Shown here piece by piece: positions 49,020 to 59,968 of a DNA stretch of 64,000 nt. Within the stretch, counting starts at the first letter, position 1; each line of letters begins with the position of its first letter. The stretch comes from Coniella vitis. Lineage: Eukaryota > Ascomycota > Sordariomycetes > Diaporthales > Schizoparmaceae. Made by a program: the position numbers and the translations under genes. The notes beneath the pieces are model-generated. The model made no database searches and was not told where the DNA came from. It saw only the letters and a list, made by a program, of their open reading frames with translations. The stretch lies in contig WUJK01000003.1 in NCBI GenBank assembly GCA_011317545.1, positions 2,480,001 through 2,544,000 on the forward strand, written 5' to 3'.

Positions 49020-49040
49020 TACTATGTAGTATACATAGTA
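49020..49040. repeat. Inverted repeat TACTATGTA-GTA-TACATAGTA
   Basis: Two perfect 9-base arms face each other over a 3-base spacer. The arm is the dispersed motif described in the findings. Confidence 0.9.
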
Positions 49041-49555
49041 GTGCAAAACCCGCAGGAGCGGCACCGTGGGGGCGGATCAGGGATGAGGACTGCACAGCCA
49101 ATCATGTACCGGGATTATCGATGATGTGATCCGGCGGCAGTTGATGCCATCGCGACTTTTCTTACTCTCGTCCGAGCAAGCCCATCGGCTTACAGCACAA
49201 TGCCCAACCGGGAAGGACGCCCAAGGATCTTCTTGCATGCTTTTGCATTGAGCCATAGTTTTTGTTACTATTGCAATACTATGTATTGTGACAATTGCAA
49301 TGCAAGTTATCCCGACCGTGTGCGGGCATGAGAAACCTTGCTGCGCATCTCCTACACTTTATATGATTGTTGTGTCTAATAAGAGTCGCCACCTCGTTGC
49401 CTCGATGGCATTGTTTTTTCAGCCTTGGGATCCAAGATGGTGCCAGGTCTGGACGCTTGCGTCGTCTATTTGTCACAGAAATTCAGGACACCTGGATGAT
49501 CTCAATCCATCAGTCCACTCACTTGGTTCTCTTCATCAAGTAATATACCAGATGC

Positions 49556-49578
49556 AGTACTACTATCATAGTAGTACT
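49556..49578. repeat. Inverted repeat with 11-base arms
   Basis: AGTACTACTAT and ATAGTAGTACT flank a single C, a perfect 23-base inverted repeat related to the TACTATG motif. Confidence 0.9.
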
Positions 49579-51280
49579 TGCTAGATACATAAGTATATAG
49601 GTACTATTCAGTTTTGTACATGGTATATCTCTCATACTATGTATATCAGGTACACTCTGGAACTTTTCAGTCTGGCGTCATATCTTCTCACTACATAAGT
49701 ATTTCTTTTTCATTTGCGGGAATTGTGGACAAGACGTAATTTGGAACTAGCACTTGCAAGGTGCACAGTCGCATCAATTTCGGTGTGTTTCTTCCTTTCG
49801 TTCCTGTAGGTCTTGTGGCAGCAAAAACACTCTTATCCTTATTTTGAAATCGTACACTGGGTCAAAGTAAGCATATCATGTATACTATGTATCTCCATTG
49901 CTGAATATGCAAGCACTCTGCCGCTTGTGACATTCATTCGCTGGTTGTTTCTGCACACAGTATGGGGCCGCTGCACTGCAACGGGGGTTCATACACACAG
50001 GTCACCGACGGAGTCGCCATTCCGGGGCTTTCGCGGATCCAGCTCTTACATAGCACATAGTATACTATTAACGATGTACAGAGTACTTTATTTCGTTCCA
50101 AAAAAGGTCGTCATTTTTTTGTCAGGGCGCTTTATTAATCTCTCTCTCATTCCCTTCTCCCTCTCTCCCCACCGCTTGTTACGCGTACTTTGCTTAGGTA
50201 ATGGCTGCTTTCGGCGGTCTGGTGGCAAAAAGTACCTGCCGGATCGATGAAATGCTTTCAAGGTCTCACCTTGTAGCCATTAACTCAATTCTTTTGCCAA
50301 GGCAGTGATGTCTCGGTATGATCGGCCCTGGCTTTACATGAATAAGTACTTCTAATTGTTTGAGAATGCCACACGTTTTTATGCCGTACACAATGAGCGC
50401 TCCTGACACTGGCAGTGCGACTTGAGACTTGAACAATTCATGCGGGGTGAGGCTCAAAGTCAAGGGCCAACACGTGCAGCCGTCCATATATTTATTGTAG
50501 GGCACGTGGCATGGAGAACATGTACGCCAAGAATACATAGAGTAGCACCGACAACAAGTAAACCTGCGCACTGAAGTACGTATGCGTCGTAGCGGTCAAA
50601 AAAGAGGACGTGCGATCACTATACAAGTATTGAGACCTCGTGTCCATTCTCGTTTTTTCTTCCATTCCGTTCCTGGCCAACTTGGCTAGTACTACTGCTC
50701 GGATGGGAGGGCTGGCTTAGCTCATCCATGTCTCCGGCAATTCTGGGTACCTAGGAACCTGGATGATCAACTAGGACAAAAGAGCCAACCCCAAACTGAA
50801 AAACGCGACCATGACGCGGAAAGGCTGAGAGGTGGCTTTGGGTCCAATCAGCGTCAAGAATGGGGGCAAAAACAAGGCCCTGAAGGTGCCCTGCCAAAGC
50901 CGCGCGCCAGCCCCTCTTGGGGGAAAGCAAAGCAAAATAAAGCAAAGCAAAACAAAAGAGCCCTTGTCGCTGTCAGCCTGTTGCTGCCGCCTCACAATGG
51001 CGGCCAAAGACACTGACCGCGTACTATGTATTGTTATTTGTGCGTGGCTGCTTGTTAATTAGTGATTCAAAAAAAAAATTCAAGCCTACTTCTCCTTCTC
51101 TCTCTCTCTCGCAACCATTGCCATTGTCCTTGCTCGCTTGCAGTAGAATCTCGGTTTTTGTCTTGTTGTTTCATTCCAGGGGTAATCGAGTCCATCAATG
51201 CACTGAGCAGCAACAGCACTACCACCTTGCCAGTTTTGCCCAGACCACTGGGCGCTCTGCCCACAGCGGGGAAACGCGCT

Positions 51281-51431
51281 GCAACTGCAACTGCAACTGC
51301 AACCGCAATCGCATCTCACCAAACCACAGCAGCAGCCAGCAGTGCGTGCCCTTTCAGGTGCAGCGGTCAGACAAAGTCAAGGGCACAACGCATCGCAACA
51401 CAACGCAACGCAACGCTACGCTACGCTACGC
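51281..51431 (+). repeat. GCAACT and CAACG/CTACG repeats in the Bub2 leader
   Basis: GCAACT units at about 51281-51311 and pentanucleotide CAACG then CTACG units at about 51396-51431. Both lie before the start codon at 51509, in a frame that stays open but has no in-frame ATG. Confidence 0.8.
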
Positions 51432-51508
51432 ACCGGAGAAGACTAAACAGACGGAGGCAGCTGACAGCTGACGGCAGCGACGCCTTTTGTTTTTGTCAGC
51501 CCGTCAAC

Positions 51509-53260
51509 ATGTCCAGCACTACCAGTCCCGTGCGCGAGCCAATCCCCAGGCTGCTCCTTCCACCAACCTCGGCGCTCAATTCATCGCTGCTCCACCCTCC
51601 TGCCACTGCAACTGCAAGGCAAGCTGCTCAGCGGCCCCTGCGAAAATTGGCCTCTGCTCACAACCTGGGCTACGCTCCTGCCACAACTACGAGCACAGGC
51701 CTGCGCGCCTCGATAGCGAACCCACCCCCTCTTGCAGCAGTCCAGCGAAGCCAGAGCCACAGACAGCACGACCACAGCCACAGCCACAACACCACCAACC
51801 ACCACCAGCATCACCACCACCCACCCACCCACCTCCCTTCTCACGTACGTCGCAGCCCCTCGCCGCGTCGAAGAAATGTGAGCAGTGCTGTCGCTCCTCT
51901 GAACCAGTCTCTTTTCTGCGCCAAGAGACCCAGCCTCGACCTTCCCAACGTCCAGCACCTGAATGCTGCTGCCGCCGCAATGTCCTCCCTTGCCCTGCGA
52001 AACAGTGGGGCTCTCGGCGGCCGCACCGCCTACGACCATATCCCCCTCGAGAAGCTCGTGCGAGACGGCCCGCCAGACGGTGACTGGGAGAATGCCCTCG
52101 AGTGCGCCCGTATGAAGATTCTACAGCAGGAGATTAAAAGCGACAGCGATGGCATGGTGAGTCTAAATGATGAGAATAGTAGTAGTAGTACCTCGTCGCG
52201 TGATTGCGCGTCTTGTCCACGCCACGCCCTGCCGCTGTGCGACCATGTCTTGCTAACCATCTGCGCGCTCTCTCCTCTGGTCCAGTCCAACCTGCGCATC
52301 TACATCTGGCTGATCATGCTGGGCGCCCCTATCCTCAGCACCGATGACTATCTCGCCCTTGTACACCGCGGGGCCTCGCCCGCCTACGCCAAGATCCGCA
52401 ACGACACCTTCCGCACCCTGACCACCGACCCTTTGTTTCGCCGTCGTGTCAGCGAGGCCTCTTTGATCCGACTACTAAACGCCATTGCATGGAAGCTCCA
52501 CGATGCCAAACCCCAACATCCACCAGCCAGTCGTCAGTCCCTCCCTGCCAGTCAAGAGACTCCCACCAAAGCCTCCTCCCATGCTGTTCCGTCGCTCGGG
52601 TCCAGCCCCGCCGCAAAGCACCGCGCACGTGCGCTAACACTCACTACCGAAGGTTCTGAGAGCAGCATGGCCCCCGAGGCTGGCATTTATGTGCAAGGCA
52701 TGAATGTCTTGGCCGCTCCGTTTCTCTACGCGGCTCGCAGCGAGGCTGAAGCCTTTGTAGGCTTCTACCAACTTCTTACCAAGGAGTGCCCTGGTTATAT
52801 ACGGGGCGCCATGGACGGCGTTCATCGCGGCCTGGCGTTGGTCGATAAGGTTCTGGGTATAGTCGATCCCAAGCTGAGCGCCTACTTAACCTCCAAGGGT
52901 CTCTCTGCAGAATTGTACGCCTTCCCATCAGTCCTCACATTGTCTGCTTGTACGCCACCGCTGCCTGAGGTATTGAGGCTCTGGGACTTTCTGTTCGCTT
53001 ATGGACCGCATTTGAATATCGTATGCATCGCGGCTCAATTGGTTACTCATCGGGACGAGATTATGGCATCGCAAAAGTAAGTCGTCAGCGGGGTTGCTCT
53101 TCACTAGGGTATTCAAAGTGCTAATAGCTCCTCTAGTCCTAGCCATTTCCTGCGAACGTTCCCCGCGTTGAACGCAGAGAAGGTTCAGGCCATGACGCTC
53201 GCACTCTTGGCGAAATTGCCGGACGATGTCTACGTTGAAATTGTGTCACATGCGATGTGA
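51509..53260 (+). CDS. BUB2: Bub2/Cdc16-type TBC-domain mitotic exit GAP
   Basis: Bub2 acts with Bfa1 at the spindle pole body as GTPase-activating protein for the Ras-like GTPase of the mitotic exit/septation network. Exons: 51509-52156, 52286-53076 and 53137-53260, giving 520 residues; phases agree. The first in-frame ATG is at 51509, although the frame is open from 51062. Residues 1-160 are low-complexity, with a His-rich run at about 84-112. From MSSLALRNSGALGG (about 158) it looks conserved. The TBC domain begins at about 217 (SNLRIYIWLIMLGAP) and has the catalytic Arg in KIRNDTFRTL and the Gln in IYVQGMNVL. Between these two motifs there is a Pro/Ser-rich insertion of about 50 residues. 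It ends with LLAKLPDDVYVEIVSHAM. Intron 1 (129 bases) is in frame and open. The Bub2 assignment rests on this end and the overall layout; another TBC GAP is less likely. Confidence 0.85.
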
Positions 53261-56200
53261 CGGAAAGTTGTCGCACAAGTTTCTTTTTTGTGGGGGGGGG
53301 CTGCTACAACAGTATACAAATCTCTGCAGCACGGCTGACACGAAAGAAAAAGAAAAGAGACACCTGTCTCCAATAATTATTCAAAGACAAGAGGAAAACA
53401 AAAAGTCAAGGGAAAAGAGAACAAACGGCCCTCTGCGAACCATGAGGGGAACCCTGAGACATTTCACTGGCCTCGGCGGAGGCCCCGCGCCAAATGCATT
53501 GGCATTCTGACATCTTATGTCAGCCTCAGTTTTGAAACTTTTTATCAGAAACACACGCGTCGAGACGTCGAGACCAACCAATTACGTCTTTGGTGACTTT
53601 TCGAAGTGTCGAGGTAATCAGAAACCAATGGAGGCCTGAAAGCAGACATATGACGAGCGGACGTGTCTGAGGACGAGACTAATGTGTACGTGTACGATTA
53701 CGATTCTACGACTTGATTATTTTCACGAATCACGACGAAGACTGGGAGACAAGCAGGAGAAGGGACGAGCCTGCCTATACAGGAAAGGGAATTATCCTTT
53801 TTTTGTTTCTGGTAGTGGGTTTGATAACAGGGAAGGGGGCCTAGTGGTTGGAGCAGGGCTACATATTGTTATCATGTCTCTCCCAGTGTTGGACACTATT
53901 GTCACATGTGTCTTGAAAGAATGCTGGGTCGGACGCGTGGATAGTGATATTGTCCATCCTCCCGCTGTTGTAATATACCTGATACGCACGTGTACATGCG
54001 TTTCGTCAATTGTATAACACATACACAAACAAGAAATACTAGCTCAAGTTCATGTGAATCAAGGGGGAAAAAAAGGCAAATCGGAACTCTCGACCTAAAT
54101 GTTTCGACGGATACAGCGGATTGGCTGCGTGAGGTACTATGTACAGTTTGGCAAGCAATCTACCATCAAACACAGATACGGGGAAGCTATGTTTATATAT
54201 AGCACTCACTTTTATGCCGAGAAGATGGCGCGCGTGTGTGGGTACGTGTGTTTGCGAGGAAAAGACAGGTAGACATTCTACACGTGTATCCATTGTTTTT
54301 GTTCGATGGAATGTATCAAGACATGCGTTTTTTTTGGGTTGATTCTTACGGAAAACGCATGACGTTGGTCGATTGAATGGCACTTGATCTAGGTGGGCAC
54401 TAGGAAGAATGAAGAAAAGCAAAGGTAGTGTAGTGGTGCAATTGCAGCATTTTATTCTTTGGTTAATATCACTATAGCTGGGCTGGTCAGCTTGATTTAT
54501 ATTGGACTGTGGACTGACTGACAATTTATATAGAAGTGCTTGGAAAAATCATTGTCTTGCATAGCAGCAAGGGATGGGGTCATTAAGTAAGAGAGAACAA
54601 AGCCTTCTTTTTTTTCTTTCTTTTTTTTCCATCCAAGTCTTGCCCTATATATTCTCGAGCAGTGAAAATGGTATTAGATATACTAGCTCTGCGGGGCCTT
54701 GGTTATACAGTGACAAGTCCAAGTCCAAGGTGTTAGCCCTTGGGGCAACAATTGTGCCTGCATCATTATATTGTGTAAAGCCAAACCAATACTGGCGGAT
54801 GTAAAGCTGCAACAGAGGGTCAGAAGGTAAGCCAAGTAAGTAACAATCATTATTTTTTTTATTTTTTTTTAAAAAGGAGTAAAACCGATTAAGCTTATAA
54901 GCATGGGAGTTTGGAAAGAAAGTATGCCAAGGCAGATCTACCATGTCAGAGGAGAATTGTACCATTTCTTGAGTATTTTTAGTATCATGAATGGCAGTTT
55001 CAAAACTCGAACTCGTAGCTTCTAGGCCAAACGTCAGATTAACTGAAGTGAAAAGGTAGTGAGTGAGTTAAGTATATTGTTTGCTGCTGCTGCTACTGCT
55101 GCTCCTATAATAGAGCGGCTCTTCTAGACTATGTATATGTTTCGTTCGTTTTTCTTTTATGCACACGGTCTTCAACTTCATGATCATCACCACCATCAGC
55201 CTCACCACCATCCCACCCCAAACATCTCACCAGTCAGACAGGAGAAGCAAGGCCGACGTTGAGAATACATAGTATGCATGCGGCTGCCACTGTTTAGCCC
55301 TGCAGGACATGACGTCGCCGGCCCCATCTGGAATGCTGCGCTGCACCTGCCAACTTTCTCTAGCGCGCTGGTTTTTCCGTTATGCTTGTACCTCTGTATT
55401 TTATTCTGCGTGCCAAAATAGAATGTGGCTGCCATGGTACTAAGTACTATGATGCTTGGAGCCATAACTGAAGCATTGCTGCTGCATTGCATTCCTCCCG
55501 CGATCCTGTGGATATCTTTGAACTGGAAGGATCTTTGAACAGCAACAACAACAAGCACGTCCGTGACCATGTCGCAAACTACTATGTAACATTCTCAAGT
55601 GGGGAGGAATTCCCTCGTCTGACACCCTCTCATCCCGCATCCGATCCCATCCCAACCCCGTCGAACGCACCTTTTTGGGCTCTTCTTTGGGGAGGGGGGG
55701 CTTCTCTTTCTTGGCTTGCATCTGCCTGCTTTTTCCTGTCTGCTACATCGCAATGGTCGTTACTCATGATACCCTTCTTGTTTACTGTACACCACCCACA
55801 ACACGCCCATCACCACCACCAACCACGTCTCCTTGACGCAACTTCTGCCCATCGCATCCGGCAGGATCCACCGATCTGGGACGGGGGTTCCAGGTGGACA
55901 GACCCTGGGGGGCCCGTGCCTTGCCTTGTGTCTTATCGTGCATTTGTTTCTGTTGGTGCCTGCTGTGCCAGTGGTGCCCTTCTTTGCCTTGGTCTAAGCG
56001 GACCTCTTGTTTTTTTTTTTCTCTTTCTTTTCTTCGTTTGCTTCTTGTCTTACTCACTCTATCACAAGAGCCACCAGTACCCAGAAAGAAGAGAGTAAAA
56101 AGAAAAGAGACAAGAGACAAGAGAAAGGAAAAGGCAAGAGAGAGCTGCTCGAAAAAGTGCTTGCTGGGAAACCCACCGTCCGAACTGTTCAACGCTCCTT

Positions 56201-57260
56201 ACACTCGCGTCCGCTCGCGCCCCTCCCCCTCCAACCTTCCTCCCCTCTGTTTTAATCCCATCTTTACTGGCTCGGGACACCAGTGTATTTTGCGATCTCA
56301 AGGGAAAACAGAGAAAAGAACCGAACGTCCGCTATACATCTTTCACTTTATATACCTCCAAGGCTGCCAGCCAGCCGGTCAGCCAACCAAGCTGCTTACC
56401 ATCTCCCACCTACAGCGAGGTGAGACTCGAAAAAGCAAGGCAACACAGAACATCACCCTCGCGTGTCCGTCTGCCCTATTCTGTCTCTCTGTCCGTCCGT
56501 CACTGTCAGCAACAAAAACAGCCAAGAAACAAAAAAGATTCCTGGCCCGCGCCATCCTTGTCATCGCTCCATTTCGGCATCTTGCCCACTCACAGCATAT
56601 CTTTTTTTCCTTTCGTTTCAGCGAACATCGTTCCATTGTATCTTTTCCAGAAGGCAACACAGACAAACCACACGCATTTGCCTTGTTTTGTTGACTTTTC
56701 GTCTATCGGTTGATGGGATTTGTTTCTTTTTGTGTCCGCTGCGTTCCAGTTCGAACACCATCATTGCAGGGCTAAACTACACTAAACCCTCTTCGTCTAT
56801 AACGTCCTTCTGCACCTTTCTCGTTTTGGGGATGCCTTGTACCAAGCAATCCCTCTGCTTACACGAGAACCACCGGCTCCCGATCAAGGCGACAATAGAA
56901 AAGACAGTTAGTCAATCAACCAGCTGTCTCTCTGAAGCCACCACAGACTTGTTGAGCCTCAGATTCCGCAGCGTGCTCTCCAGGAAACACGATTGCGACA
57001 ACCCGGGCTGCCTCTGACCCAAAAATAAGATTCAGCCCCATTGAAGCCTGCCATAGCCACGATAATCCCGATCTGCATTCAAGTCGGCGCCACTACACAC
57101 CCTCTTCTTGCCGAGCCCTGGGCCGCCTTAGAAGAAAAGAATAGAGGCTTCACCTCTTATCACCTCAACCAAGTCCACTCAAGCCTCTAGCCGACCGCAT
57201 TCTCTTGTCCTTGGCTGAGATTGAGACATTACCAACATTTGCCGGAAAGCTACCGTCAAG
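53261..57260. other. Long intergenic region before the small secreted-protein gene
   Basis: About 4 kb with no supported gene. TACTATGTA motifs at 54135, 55266 and 55580. The 55,990-57,260 part contains long pyrimidine-rich tracts and CA-rich text, as in long fungal leaders, so the transcript of the next gene may start far upstream. A possible decayed tRNA-like string lies near 54,995-55,045 but was not accepted. Confidence 0.4.
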
Positions 57261-57960
57261 ATGATTCCTTCGGCGACTCTGCGTGAAACCATTGTTCTCA
57301 TCATATTTGGTGTCATCCTTGTGCCAATAGCCGCAAAGCGTGCTCAGGATGCACCCGGCTACTGGCAGACCTTTTCAAAGGGCCTCTCAAATGAGTTGTC
57401 CTCGCTCACATTTCAGCAATTTGATGAGCAGCCAGTGTGGATATTGAATTCATATGATGATCAGCCAGGCAACGCGCACGAATCCAAGGTATGTTGTTTT
57501 GCGCCAGGAAATCGGTTGAGTTGCCGGTGACATTAGAAGGGTGCGGACAGAGAGGGCGCCATCGATCGCTGACATCGTTTGTTGTTGGTCGCAGCACAAT
57601 ATGACTCTTCCATTATACGCGGCAAAGAGCACAATTCGCAGTCGTTCCAAAACGAGCACACATGTAGCCAAAGGATTGGCTTCCACAACCACTATCCGCT
57701 TCTCGATAGCCGACATAAGCCCAGCCCGCCTCCGCCAAGCGAGTGCGAAGCCTGTGGAGGATGGGCATAGCAGCGGTGCAATCAAACCGCCACCATCGCC
57801 GGCAACAGTATCGACAACAGGAGCGCGGCTGGCGGCGCAAATCAAATCCGCAGAGCCTCCAGTGGTAGTCAAGACATCACAAGCAAGTGCAGGTTGTTGG
57901 AGGCTTGTCTGGATGGGGTCTGCAATGGCGGCTGTTGCGGCTTTTATGTCGTTATGCTGA
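57261..57960 (+). CDS. Small secreted or GPI-anchor-type protein of unknown function
   Basis: I do not recognise the family. Exons 57261-57488 and 57595-57960 give 197 residues, with a 106-base GTATGT...CGCAG intron, a CTGAC branch site and phase 0. The protein starts MIPSATLRETIVLIIFGVIL, a signal peptide or signal anchor ending near residue 25. A polar middle with TFQQFDEQPVWILNSYDDQ follows, then a Ser/Thr/Lys-rich part, then a Pro-rich linker (AIKPPPSPATVS), and the end is hydrophobic (WMGSAMAAVAAFMSLC). The two hydrophobic ends suggest a GPI-anchored or doubly membrane-inserted protein. It converges on the PAQR gene, with about 395 bases between the stop codons. The alternative is that it is not a gene; the clean splice sites and plausible composition argue for it. 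Confidence 0.6.
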
Positions 57961-58355
57961 TACAGGCACCGCACAACGACGAAGGCTGACCTAACGGCTT
58001 TCATGTTTTATTACTTCTTATGTTTTTTCTTTAGATCGGTCGGCTTGGTGGTTTTTTTGGGGAGCTTTTTGGTTGACTGATTTTACTCGCTAGACAGGAT
58101 ACCCCGCGGTTGGCTCTTTTTGACTGTTTCGGAATTTGATAGATGAGTGGTATGCCCTGAGGATTTTGAAGATGCTGGATGATACCCGCTCGTCGACTTG
58201 AGCAAAAGAGGCCTTGATGGTCCCGAAGTCGCAGTTGCATGAATTATCATTATGATTGAATATCAATCGCCGTACATCTCATTGTATCATTGAACTGTAG
58301 CAAGACCTTTATCTTCGTCTTCTCCGATCTTTTAGCGTTGCTATATTCCGACCCT
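57961..58355. other. Intergenic between convergent genes
   Basis: Short 3' flanks of the small secreted-protein gene and the PAQR gene. Nothing else is seen. Confidence 0.5.
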
Positions 58356-59968
58356 TTATCCTCTCGAGAAAGACGGGCATCCGCCCTCAGCACGGAGGAA
58401 AGCAGACGAAAAGAACTCTTGCATGGCCGTATAATGAAAGAGAATGCCGCCGAGTACAGCGATATGCCAGAGATTGTGGCTCCCGCCAAAATAATCAAAC
58501 ATGCCAGGACACCATCGCTCGGGCACCTTGGAGGCATATACAAATGCTCCCGCGACATAGACAAAGAGCGATTTGGCAATAGGCGAGTAAAATGCCCAGA
58601 CAAAGTCAGTGCCATGGGTAAAGCTCAGCTGCAAAATAGGCAAGAACCCAGTGGCGCCGAGTCCGATGAAGAAGCCCACGCGCGCCCAGGCCATATCCGG
58701 TCCATTGAACGCTGGATTCCACGGCATGATAACGCCAACGGCACCCAGGACGGCTGTGGCGATCATGTAGACGGCGCGACTAAAAGGTTCGCAGTAAAAG
58801 GCCGTGTATTCCGTTGTTAAAATCGAGGCAGCAATCAGAAGCGAGATGCCTGTGTAGTCGACACAGGCAAAGGTTGAGATCAGATTGACGTCGGTGATGG
58901 CGTTCATGGTGTGCCAGATGGTACTGCAGACAAGGCACTGGCAGGCAGCGAAGAAGAACACGGCGGCGATGAGCACGTCGGCCGTCGTTGAGAGGTGGAA
59001 GTTGATGGAGGTCGGGTAAAAGTAGAAAGCAATGGCGAGAATGGCGACTAAACCAAGAGCGTGCGACCAGATGTTGACGAGCTCGTTGGAGACGGCGAAA
59101 GCGGAACGGATGCAACCCGTGTACGACTCGCGGAAGCGGTAGCCTTTGAGAATGTGTGGATTGATGCGCCAAGGGACCGGCAGATCCTCGTACCGAATGA
59201 GACCACCGTGCTGCTCCCGGGCGCGCGCAATAGCCTGTTGAATTGTCTCTTCGAGGCTCTCGGCGGCCTGTTTGGCACCGCGGATACCTTCCTCGACGAC
59301 ACCTCGTGCAGAGGATATAACCTGGCGGCCCTCGGCGCGCATGATTTCGGCAGCATCGGCCATGTTAGCGAGAGAGCGCTCGCGGAACTTGGCGGCACGC
59401 GTCTCAAAGTCGGAGAGCATGCCGTCAAGCAGCTCAATCGAGACGCGCGCCTTGTCGACAGTTGAGTCGGCCGCGGCGAGGGCATCGTGGTAGCGCAGCT
59501 CGAGCGTATCAACCATGACGTGTACGCGGCGCCGGCCTTCGCCGAGGACTTCGCCCGAGACTTGAGAGCAGCGGGATCGGACGGTCTGCAGGGTTGTGTA
59601 AGCGCGCGAGAGGGTCGTTGTTGTGTCGAAGAAGTGAAGGTCGGAGTACTTTTCAAGAAAGTCGAGCCGCCGTTCGAGTTCGGAGAGGAAGAGGTCAACC
59701 TGTTGATGGAAGGTAAAGATGGTCAGTTCAGTGAACGTGGAAGCCAATATCACAGGTAAGCATAGACAAGCAAACTCACCTTGAGCATGACTGCCTCCTC
59801 TCCCTCCATGAGGGACGAAACCACCGACTTTCGTCGAGGGATAAAGTGTGAGTGGCGCCGCCTGCGGACTTCCGGTCGTTGTTGGGTGCCGGAAGTATGT
59901 GCCTCGCATATATTCTCGTCGGCCTGTATGCTGGACGGTGAGGAGCACGAAGCCATTGTCGCGTCCAT
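58356..59968 (-). CDS. IZH3: Izh3-like PAQR (adiponectin receptor/haemolysin III family) membrane protein
   Basis: A seven-helix membrane protein of the PAQR family; yeast relatives (Izh proteins) influence zinc and sterol metabolism. Exons 59968-59780 and 59699-58356 give 510 residues; the 80-base intron is in phase 0. The start MDATMASCSSPSS is the ATG closest to the conserved part; an upstream in-frame ATG is not excluded. The N-terminal 220 residues are soluble, with a basic patch (RPEVRRRRHSHFIPRRKS) and long coiled-coil-like helices, as in Izh3. The PAQR core begins at INPHILKGYRFRESYTGCIRS and has NELVNIWSHALG, the CSTIWHTMNA segment with its metal-site Ser and His, CVDYTGISLLIAAS, and the terminal SHNLWHIAVLGGILFHY with the two His. 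The core is complete. It is divergent from the THOC5-like gene. Confidence 0.9.

Larger units (their letters stand above)
46501..51508. other. Long intergenic region with repeats
   Basis: About 5 kb. The left kilobase should be the promoter of the minus-strand permease, the right 450 bases the leader of the Bub2-type gene. No supported gene lies between; the 48477-48935 frame has no family features. There is a hexanucleotide repeat at 47646-47675 and a dense set of TACTATGTA motifs at 48053, 48392, 49020, 49032, 49277, 49635, 49883 and 51022, with head-to-head arrangements at 49020-49040 and 49556-49578. Confidence 0.45.

Noticed and set aside
54990..55045. tRNA-like string on the minus strand (GAGTTCGAGTTTTG)
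   Set aside because: Only a weak T-arm with two wobble pairs can be drawn; no anticodon arm or acceptor stem. Possibly a mutated relic, but not supportable.
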